A DNA stretch of 64,000 nt from Streptomyces sp. NL15-2K (lineage in GTDB: Bacteria; Actinomycetota; Actinomycetes; Streptomycetales; Streptomycetaceae): positions 4,197,501-4,261,500 of the forward strand of contig NZ_CP130630.1 of NCBI RefSeq assembly GCF_030551255.1. Direction: 5' to 3'. The translations under genes were made by a program, and so were the position numbers. Below the pieces are notes generated by a model. That model had not been told where the DNA came from and made no database searches. It saw nothing but the letters and a program-made list of their open reading frames with translations. Below, in pieces: positions 50,029 through 56,713 of the stretch (the stretch's first letter is position 1; each line of letters begins with the position of its first letter).

Positions 50029-52265
50029 AGCTTAGGTTTTCCTGGGTGGGGCTGGGTTTTCGGCCCGGTCCCGGTGGAAAAGTGATCTCGGCTGTGCCCC
50101 GGGCTGTGTCCGTCGTGTGACGGGGGTGGCGTGGGTGTGCAGGTGGAAGCCTGCGCCGAGTCTGGCCCCACGTGGCTGGTGCCGGGTGGGGGTGCTCATC
50201 GTGTGCGGTGCCTGCCGCCTGCGCCGCCGCTGGGTGCGGTGGGTGGGTGACTGGGGCATCCGCCCCGCCGGACGCTTTCCACCCGGGCCCGCAGCAGTGG
50301 TCTGCGCTGCGGGTGTTGTGGGTGGGGCGGGGGCCCTGCGTCGCTGCCTGGGCACAGGGCGGTTTCTCGTCGGTCCCGCCTTCGTCCGGTCCACGGCAGC
50401 AGCGGACTGCTGCTGCGGACCGTCGGGGATGGCGGGTCCGGGGTGGGTGGTGTGCCGGACCGGCCGGTCCAGCTCCGGGGCCGTGCGGCGGATCACGTAG
50501 GTGCCACTGCTGCGGTCCAGGACGGTTGTGTGCTGGTGTTGCAGGCCGCGGGCGCCGATCCGCTGCCAGGCCGCGACGTCCCGGTCGGCGCTGTATCCGC
50601 AGGCGGTGTCGGGGCAGCTCGCCCATTTCCAGCCCGGTGTGGTGCGGTCGGGGGCGGCGCGGTGCCGCAAGACGCTCAGGCAGGTGGGGCAGTACCTGGA
50701 GGTGCCGCGCGCGGGGACGATGACCACCGCGATCCCGTAGCGGGCGGCCTGGTGGCGGGTGTGGGCGACGATCTGCCCGCGCACACTGCTGGACAGGCGG
50801 GTGTTCAGGGTGCGGCCCTTGCCCCGGGCCTCCATGTCCCGCAGGTCCTCCAGGTAGATCACCGACGCTCTCGCGGCGCGGGCGTGGCCGACCATGAAGT
50901 GGGCGGCGGCCCTGGCGAGCTGCTCGTTCAGCCGCGTACGACGCTTGCTCACCCGCGCGTGCTCGGTGCGCAGCACCGCCAGTTTCGCCGCGGTGAGCGG
51001 ATCGGGGCGCAGCCCGGATGCGGTGTGGCCGTCGGTCAGGGACTGCAGGTGGGCGGCCTTGGCCCCCAGCTGCTCGGCCTGTATGCGCAGCCGGTCGGCC
51101 TTGGCCAGTACCCCGTCCGCACGGAAGAAGACAGGGTTTGCGTCGGTGTGCACGGCCGGCTGGGCGCCGCCGGCCAGGGTCAGCGTCCCGCCGGTGAGGA
51201 GGGTGTTCAGCCCGTAGTCGAAGGCCACCGCCCGCAGATGTCCGTCCCGCCGGGTCGTGGGGGCGGCGGTGGTGTGGGCGACGTCCAGGCGCAGGCGTCC
51301 GCCGCGCAGGCGCAGGGTCGGGGCGTGCAGGGCGGCCGTGACGGGGATGGTGGGCGGCAGGCGGAACCGGATCACCACGGAGTGCCAGTCACCCCGGGCG
51401 CGCGGATCGGGCCGCACCGGCAGGCGCACGGTCAGCACCGCGTAGCGGGCCGGGTCGTCCTCGCAGCGGGCCAGCCTGGCCAACTGCTTGTCGGCGGCGG
51501 CCAGCACCACCTGACGGCCACCGCCCGGCGCCGCCTCCAGCTCACACAGACCGGCGGGCAGCCGACCATGCGCGGTGTGGAAAGCAGCGATCTGCCGGGT
51601 GCGGGAGCGCAGCACCGAGGCCGCCACACCCTGCCCGTCCGGACAGGCCGCCCGCAACGCCTCCCACTCGCCCGCCGTGCGCCGCATCGGATCAGCGTCA
51701 GGGCCGGTGGGCCAGGTGGCCAGCACCGCGTCGGTGATCTGAGTACGCCACCAGGCCGAACGCAGCACCCGCCCCGCCTGCTCCTCGGCAACCCGCCGCA
51801 CCCGGTCAGGAACGTACACCCCCTCCGGGGCAGTCGCCGCCCAGCCCAGCATCCGCAACGCCATCCACGCGTTCGACGGCAGCCGCTGCCCCGACAGGTC
51901 CCGCCCGCAGGCGAGCCGGGCCAGATCCGGACGGTTCCAGCGGGTGCCGGTCACTGACGTGCACATCGTCTCGACCAGGGCCGTCAGCCAGCCCACCCTC
52001 CCAGCACATCGGCGCCCAGAACCTCGCCTGTCGCCGTGTCCAGGCCACGGAACGCGGACGCCGACGCGCACGCCACCCGCTCCGTCTCCCCCTCACCCAG
52101 CCGGACCTTCCGCCGCACCCCTACACCCCCCACCCGGCCACCAGAACTGCTGTCCGATCATCGAACTCACCTACACAACGCACCCCGCCCGGAAAGGTCA
52201 CGCAGCAACCGCAAGAGCCCCGAAGAGACCGGAAGAATCACAGCAACACCAAGGAAACCCAAGCC
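50029..52265 (-). mobile_element. Standalone TnpB-type element with imperfect terminal inverted repeats
   Basis: The TnpB gene is bounded by 15-bp stretches, agcttaggttttcct (50029-50043) and aaggaaacccaagcc (52251-52265). They are inverted repeats of each other at 11 of 15 positions, and the first overlaps the gene's stop. No TnpA transposase is present. The ends are suggestive only; IS605-type elements normally lack inverted repeats. Confidence 0.45.
50032..51966 (-). CDS. TnpB-like RNA-guided nuclease (IS605/IS607 group)
   Basis: A 644-residue protein from ATG 51966 (weak ribosome site; the start is uncertain). The RuvC residues are all present: Asp250 in AFDYGLNTLL, Glu373 in VIYLEDLRDM and Asp461/463 in CGYSADRDVAAW. 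The zinc finger has Cys426, Cys429, Cys451 and Cys456. TnpB proteins are RNA-guided DNA nucleases that keep their element in place. About 170 residues after RuvC-III are a Pro/Arg/Thr-rich tail of low complexity, far longer than in most TnpB proteins. The DNA there may instead encode the guide (omega) RNA. Confidence 0.8.
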   Translation of the reverse strand: MCTSVTGTRWNRPDLARLACGRDLSGQRLPSNAWMALRMLGWAATAPEGVYVPDRVRRVAEEQAGRVLRSAWWRTQITDAVLATWPTGPDADPMRRTAGEWEALRAACPDGQGVAASVLRSRTRQIAAFHTAHGRLPAGLCELEAAPGGGRQVVLAAADKQLARLARCEDDPARYAVLTVRLPVRPDPRARGDWHSVVIRFRLPPTIPVTAALHAPTLRLRGGRLRLDVAHTTAAPTTRRDGHLRAVAFDYGLNTLLTGGTLTLAGGAQPAVHTDANPVFFRADGVLAKADRLRIQAEQLGAKAAHLQSLTDGHTASGLRPDPLTAAKLAVLRTEHARVSKRRTRLNEQLARAAAHFMVGHARAARASVIYLEDLRDMEARGKGRTLNTRLSSSVRGQIVAHTRHQAARYGIAVVIVPARGTSRYCPTCLSVLRHRAAPDRTTPGWKWASCPDTACGYSADRDVAAWQRIGARGLQHQHTTVLDRSSGTYVIRRTAPELDRPVRHTTHPGPAIPDGPQQQSAAAVDRTKAGPTRNRPVPRQRRRAPAPPTTPAAQTTAAGPGGKRPAGRMPQSPTHRTQRRRRRQAPHTMSTPTRHQPRGARLGAGFHLHTHATPVTRRTQPGAQPRSLFHRDRAENPAPPRKT

Positions 52266-52350
52266 AATCGATCCACCGTTAGCGAAAACAGTGGCCGGAT
52301 CTTGAGGGAACGACCGGGTTCGGCGGCGATGGGTACGTACGGCTGTGGGT
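51967..52350. other. Region upstream of TnpB including the presumed element end
   Basis: About 384 bases without a recognised gene. It holds the possible element end at 52251-52265 and a pyrimidine-rich patch near 52090-52140. Nothing else is seen before the stop of the LAGTG surface protein gene at 52351. Confidence 0.45.
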
Positions 52351-53256
52351 TCAGCGACGCTTGCGGACCAGCAGCAGCGCGCCGCTGGTGACGAGCAGCA
52401 GGGCCGCGGCGGCGAGGGCGACCGTGGGGCCGAGTCCGGTGCCGGCGAGTTGGTCGGCGAGGGAGAGGTGGCCGTCGGGCGCCGGTGTGGTGGTGGCGGC
52501 GGCGTCGGGGGCAGGCGCGGACTCGGATGCGGACTTAGACGCGGACTTGGACGCGGACTTGGACGCGGACTTGGACGCGTACTCGGACGCGGGCTCGGAC
52601 GCGGGCTCGGACGTGGACTTGGACGCGGGCTCGGACGCGGGCTCGGGCCGTCGGGCTGGTTCGGCCTCGATGTCGAAGCGGTAGTCGTTCGACTGGCCGA
52701 CCCAGTCGCCGTCGCCGTCGTGGCGTTGTACGACGGCCGCGTTGGCGGTGACCTCGTTCGGTTCGGCGTCCGAGGTGAGCGCCAGCCGGACCTTCACGGT
52801 GAGGGTCTTGCCGGGGGCGACGGTGAAGCCGCGGAAGCGATCGCGGTCGTCGGTGAAGGCGCCGACGAGTTCGTCCGCGTCGGTGCGTTCGAAGCGGACG
52901 GGGTGCGGGCGGGCCCCCGCTGTGCCGTCGTAGAACTCCAGGCGGGGCTGAGTGGGCTCGAGGGCACGCCGCTCGTCGACGAGGACGACGACGGGGTGGA
53001 TGTTCCCGCAGGTCCGCGTGGTCGTGTTGGTGAGGTCCAGGTACCAGGTGCCGTAGCCGCCGCCGGCCTCGTAGGAGTCGGGGCCGCCGTGGATGCGGGT
53101 GGTGACCGGGAAGGCGCGGTCGTCGGTGGCGGCGCAGGAGGGGCGGGGGGCGGCCTGCGCGGGGGACGACAGGAGGACGGCGGCGGCTGCGAGGCAGAGG
53201 GGGACGGGGGCGCAGAGGGATACAGGTGTGGGCAGTCGCATCATCAGCAGTCGCAT
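52351..53256 (-). CDS. LAXTG-type sortase-anchored surface protein
   Basis: A 301-residue protein from ATG 53256 (ATG 53244 and 53241 are alternatives). The signal peptide ends near AQAAP. A beta-rich domain with one disulfide-type pair (PSCAATDD, TRTCGN) follows, then a Ser/Ala/Lys/Pro repeat stalk (EPASEPASEYASKSASKSAS) coded by 12-bp DNA repeats at about 52525-52640. It ends with the sorting motif LAGTG, a hydrophobic helix and RKRR. It should be linked to peptidoglycan by a class E-type sortase; the sortase in this window is class F-like. Confidence 0.85.
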   Translation of the reverse strand: MRLLMMRLPTPVSLCAPVPLCLAAAAVLLSSPAQAAPRPSCAATDDRAFPVTTRIHGGPDSYEAGGGYGTWYLDLTNTTTRTCGNIHPVVVLVDERRALEPTQPRLEFYDGTAGARPHPVRFERTDADELVGAFTDDRDRFRGFTVAPGKTLTVKVRLALTSDAEPNEVTANAAVVQRHDGDGDWVGQSNDYRFDIEAEPARRPEPASEPASKSTSEPASEPASEYASKSASKSASKSASKSASESAPAPDAAATTTPAPDGHLSLADQLAGTGLGPTVALAAAALLLVTSGALLLVRKRR

Positions 53257-53443
53257 GAACACATGACCATGCCGGGTGCTTCCGGCGGACGGTCGGTGCC
53301 GCTCCGTACGGGCCCGCAAGTCCCCTCGATCAGCGCACATGGGCGACCGGTGCCGCGCCTGGGACCGGGAAGCCCATGCACGCCGTGCCTCTGGCACGAA
53401 CTCGCAGCATCCTGTGTGGTTCGCGACCTGCGAAAGTGGACCC

Positions 53444-54511
53444 ATGACTGGCATCCCTCTTCGCGTAGGCCTCGTCGGCTACGGCCTCGCCGGCTCCGTC
53501 TTCCACGCCCCGCTGATCGCCGCCACCGAGGGCCTCGCCCTCGACACGGTGGTCACCTCGAACCCCGAGCGGCAGGAGCAGGCCCGCGCCGAGTTCCCCG
53601 ACGTGCGCGTGGCCGCCGGTCCGGACGAGCTGTTCGACCGGGCCGGCGACCTGGACCTGATCGTCATCGCGTCCCCGAACAGGACGCACGTCCCGCTCGC
53701 CACCACCGCGCTCAAGGCCGGCCTGCCCGTCGTCGTGGACAAGCCCGTCGCCGGCACGGCCGCCGAGGCACGCGAGCTGGCCGCCCTGGCCGACGAGCGC
53801 GGCCTGCTCCTCTCCGTCTTCCAGAACCGCCGCTGGGACAACGACTTCCTGACCCTCCGAAGGCTCCTGGCCGACGGCGAGCTGGGCGACGTATGGCGCT
53901 TCGAGTCCCGCTTCGAGCGGTGGCGGCCGCAGCCGAAGGGCGGGTGGCGGGAGTCCGGCGACCCCGCAGAGATCGGAGGTCTGCTGTACGACCTCGGCAG
54001 CCATGTCGTCGACCAGGCGCTGGCCCTCTTCGGCCCGGCCGTCTCCGTGTACGCCGAGTCGGACATCCGCCGCCCGGGCGCGGAGACCGACGACGACACC
54101 TTCATCGCGCTCACGCACGCCAACGGCGTCCGCTCCCACCTGTACGTCTCCGCGACGGCCGCCCAGCTCGGCCCCCGCTTCCGGGTGCTGGGTTCGCAGG
54201 CGGGTTACGTCAAGTACGGCCTCGACCCGCAGGAGGCGGCGCTGCGGGAAGGCCTTCGGCCGGGCCCCGGCTGGGGCGCCGAACCCGAGGCGCTGTGGGG
54301 CCGCGTGGGCTCCGGTGAGTCCCCGCTGACCGGCGGCGGCCGCCCCGAACCTACCCTTCCGGGCGACTACCCCGCTTACTATGCGGCAGTGGCGAAAGCC
54401 CTGCTGGACGGCGGTCCCAACCCGGTGACCGCGCTGGAGGCGGCGTCCGCCCTCGACGTACTGGAGGCGGCACGCCGTTCGGCCCGCGAAGGAAGGGTGG
54501 TAGCGCTGTGA
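53444..54511 (+). CDS. Gfo/Idh/MocA-family oxidoreductase
   Basis: A 355-residue protein from ATG 53444. The NAD(P)-binding GLVGYGLAGSVFHAPLI and the conserved VDKPVAGTAAEA (family E/D-K-P motif) are followed by the C-terminal domain with GGLLYDLGSHVVDQAL, containing the conserved D-x-x-x-H. It oxidises or reduces a sugar or polyol; the substrate is unknown. The stop overlaps the next start by four bases. Confidence 0.92.
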   Translation: MTGIPLRVGLVGYGLAGSVFHAPLIAATEGLALDTVVTSNPERQEQARAEFPDVRVAAGPDELFDRAGDLDLIVIASPNRTHVPLATTALKAGLPVVVDKPVAGTAAEARELAALADERGLLLSVFQNRRWDNDFLTLRRLLADGELGDVWRFESRFERWRPQPKGGWRESGDPAEIGGLLYDLGSHVVDQALALFGPAVSVYAESDIRRPGAETDDDTFIALTHANGVRSHLYVSATAAQLGPRFRVLGSQAGYVKYGLDPQEAALREGLRPGPGWGAEPEALWGRVGSGESPLTGGGRPEPTLPGDYPAYYAAVAKALLDGGPNPVTALEAASALDVLEAARRSAREGRVVAL

Positions 54512-55011
54512 CCCACAACCAGGAGCTCACCCCGAAGTTCCACCCGGAACTCACCCCGAGCCTGGAGGAGTTGGAGGCGCAGGAACGGCGCCTGGTCTTC
54601 CGCCAGTTCACCTACGACGACGCCTGGGCCCTGGGTTCCCTGCTCGTCGACCTGGCCCGCGAGCGCCAGGCCCCCGTAGCCGTCGACATCCACCGAGCCG
54701 GCCAGCAGCTCTTCCACGCGGCGCTGCCCGGCTCGGCTCCCGACAACGACGCCTGGATCGCCCGTAAGCGCCGGGTGGTGGAGCGCTACGGCGCCGCCTC
54801 CTACCTGGTCGGCACCCGCTTCCGCGCCAAGGGCACGACGTTCGAGGAATCCTCGCGCCTGGACCCGGACGTGTACGCGGCCCACGGCGGCTCCTTCCCG
54901 ATCAACGTCGAGGGCGTCGGCGTCATCGGCGCGGTGACGGTGTCCGGGCTGCCGCAGCTGGAAGACCACCGTTTCGTGGTGGCGGCGCTGGAGCAGTTCC
55001 TGGGCCTCTGA
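54508..55011 (+). CDS. UPF0303 / heme-degrading domain protein (HbpS/GlcG-like fold)
   Basis: A 167-residue protein from GTG 54508 (GTGA overlap). It has ELEAQERRLVFRQFTYDDAW, RERQAPVAVDIHRAGQQLFHA, ARKRRVVERYG and a late FPINVEGVGVIGAVTVSGLPQLEDH, the signature of UPF0303. The family shares the fold of the extracellular heme-binding HbpS, but this protein has no signal peptide. Translational coupling to the oxidoreductase suggests a joint function. Confidence 0.85.
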   Translation: MTHNQELTPKFHPELTPSLEELEAQERRLVFRQFTYDDAWALGSLLVDLARERQAPVAVDIHRAGQQLFHAALPGSAPDNDAWIARKRRVVERYGAASYLVGTRFRAKGTTFEESSRLDPDVYAAHGGSFPINVEGVGVIGAVTVSGLPQLEDHRFVVAALEQFLGL

Positions 55012-55091
55012 CCGGCCGCCGCGGGAAGATCCCGAGGCTCCCTCCGGTTGGCACCGCTGTACAGCACACCGACCGGAGGGAACCGCACCAC

Positions 55092-55958
55092 ATGAGTGAC
55101 GCCTTGAAGGACACCGTCGGCCGGTACGGCATCTGGAGCGTCGGGCTGCGCTCGGAGGACCCGGCACGGCAGGGTGAACTCGCCGAGGCGGCAGCGGAGT
55201 TGGAGCAGCTCGGCTACGGCGCCGTCTGGCTCGGCGGCAACAGCGCCGCCCGCAACGCCGTACCGCTGATCGAGGCCACCTCGACGCTCACCGTCGGCAC
55301 CAGCATCCAGAGCATCTGGGAGCACGAGCCCACCGACAGCGCGGCGGCCTTCGCCGACCTGGAGGCGAGGCACCCCGGCCGCTTCGCCCTCGGTATCGGA
55401 GTCAGCCACGCCAAGCTCGCGGAGCAGTACCGTCGCCCCTACTCGGCCCTGGTCGCCTACCTCGACGCCCTGGACGCGGCGGGCGTCCCGGCGAACCGCC
55501 GGCTCCTGGCGGCCCTCGGCCCCAAGAGCCTGAAGCTCGCCCGCGACCGCGCCGCCGGCTCGATCCCGTACCTGGTCACCGCCGAGCACACGGCCCAGGC
55601 CCGCGAGGCCCTGGGCGAAGCCCCGCTGCTGGCCCCCGAGCTGAAGGTCGTCCTGGAAACGGACCCGACCCGGGCCCGCACCGTGGCCCGCGATTACCTG
55701 GCCATCTATCTGGCCCTCCCGAACTACACCAACAACTTCCTCCGCCTCGGCTTCACGGAGGAGGACCTCGCGGACGGCGGCAGCGACCGCCTGGTCGACG
55801 CGGTGTTCGCCTGGGGCGACGAGTCGTCGATCCGCGCCCGCATCGACACGTTCCGAGAGGCGGGGGCGGACCACGTGGCGCTGCAGGTGGTGGACGGCGG
55901 GCCGCGCGACGCGCTCCCGCGCGAGGCATGGCGGAGGCTGGCTGCTCTCCTCGCGTGA
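55092..55958 (+). CDS. LLM-class F420-dependent oxidoreductase
   Basis: A 288-residue protein from ATG 55092. Luciferase-like TIM barrel motifs are visible: YGIWSVGLRSEDPARQGE, LEQLGYGAVWLGGN, RFALGIGVSHAKLAEQYRRPY. This is the TIGR03620-like group thought to use coenzyme F420. A CTCCGGTTGG-type inverted element (ctccggttgg, ccgaccggag) lies just upstream (55041-55078). Single gene. Confidence 0.9.
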   Translation: MSDALKDTVGRYGIWSVGLRSEDPARQGELAEAAAELEQLGYGAVWLGGNSAARNAVPLIEATSTLTVGTSIQSIWEHEPTDSAAAFADLEARHPGRFALGIGVSHAKLAEQYRRPYSALVAYLDALDAAGVPANRRLLAALGPKSLKLARDRAAGSIPYLVTAEHTAQAREALGEAPLLAPELKVVLETDPTRARTVARDYLAIYLALPNYTNNFLRLGFTEEDLADGGSDRLVDAVFAWGDESSIRARIDTFREAGADHVALQVVDGGPRDALPREAWRRLAALLA

Positions 55959-56113
55959 GTGAATCCCCTTACGCCGGCCTGCGACGGAGTGGATCTCCTT
56001 GGAAGCTGTTGTCTTTTCCGGACTTGAGGACTGCGTTTTCGCTGGTGGGGCATAGGGTCGGTGATCGGGTGGGAGTGACGGCTTGTCATGTCGTCGTGCT
56101 GTAGGGGGCGTGG

Positions 56114-56278
56114 ATGCCGTCGGTGGTCGGGCTGCTGGAACAGCGCGAGCTGGGTGCTCGCCGTAGGGTGGACGGGCTGCGGGAGGAGGCCGACCGCATC
56201 CAGGCCGAGTTGGCCGTGGCAGAGCCGGAATGGCAGGAGTGGGCCATCGCCCGCTCGAAGCCGTTGTCGACCAGGTAG
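56114..56278 (+). pseudogene. Fragment of a small coiled-coil protein associated with IS remnants
   Basis: A 54-codon frame (LLEQRELGARRRVDGLREEADRIQAELAVAE in two overlapping parts) is strongly helical. From memory it resembles the N-terminus of small proteins encoded near streptomycete insertion sequences. The reading frame runs abruptly into antisense IS5-type sequence at about 56247, where the homology ends. Confidence 0.4.
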
Positions 56279-56460
56279 CGGATCGCGTCCAGCATCGCGT
56301 GGTGGCAGTGCGCCTCCGGCTGCCCGCCGCGGCCGCGCATCCAGCCCGGCACCGGCAGCGACGGCCGGACCCGGGACCATTCCCCGTCCGTCATGTCGGT
56401 CGGGTAACGGAAGACTGCGGCACCGGGGCCTCCTGATGTTGCTCGGTGATTAGACACCAA
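56247..56460 (-). pseudogene. IS5-family transposase, N-terminal fragment
   Basis: From GTG 56460 the frame encodes YPTDMTDGEWSRVRPSLP, PGWMRGRGGQPEAHC and AMLDAIRYLVDNGFERAMA. This is the well-known N-terminal (DUF4096) domain of streptomycete IS5-family transposases. It stops matching at about 56247, so the DDE catalytic domain is gone. Confidence 0.8.
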
Positions 56461-56713
56461 CGAGCTGTTCAGGAGGCCCCACTCGTATGCGCTCAGCGGT
56501 CCGCGACCACCCGATCGAGACTCCCGTTCGAAGCGCCTCTCTCAAGATCGAAAGGACAACAGCTTCTCGGCCGGACGCGGACTGAGCACAGCAGGGTCAT
56601 CCCCAGGCATGCATCGCACCGGACGCGGTTCGTGTCCGGCTCGTCCGTGCCTGGAGGCCGCTGGTCAGTCGGCGGCCTCCAGGATCTTCCTCGGTGTCAC
56701 GCAGGTCATGCTG

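Larger units (their letters stand above)
56002..56567. mobile_element. Degenerate IS remnant bounded by 17-bp inverted repeats
   Basis: The ends gaagctgttgtcttttc (56002-56018) and gaaaggacaacagcttc (56550-56566) are inverted repeats with 16 of 17 matching. Between them lie pieces of at least two insertion sequences (56114-56278 and 56247-56460) joined in opposite directions. No intact transposase remains. Confidence 0.7.

Noticed and set aside
49829..50626. Leftward frame running from the TnpB tail into the HAD phosphatase gene
   Set aside because: It overlaps both genes in another frame, has no start signal and is low in complexity; part of it may be guide-RNA DNA.
52525..52640. Regular short DNA repeats considered as a CRISPR array
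   Set aside because: The repeats are 12-bp units with no unique spacers and encode the Ser/Ala/Lys stalk of a surface protein.
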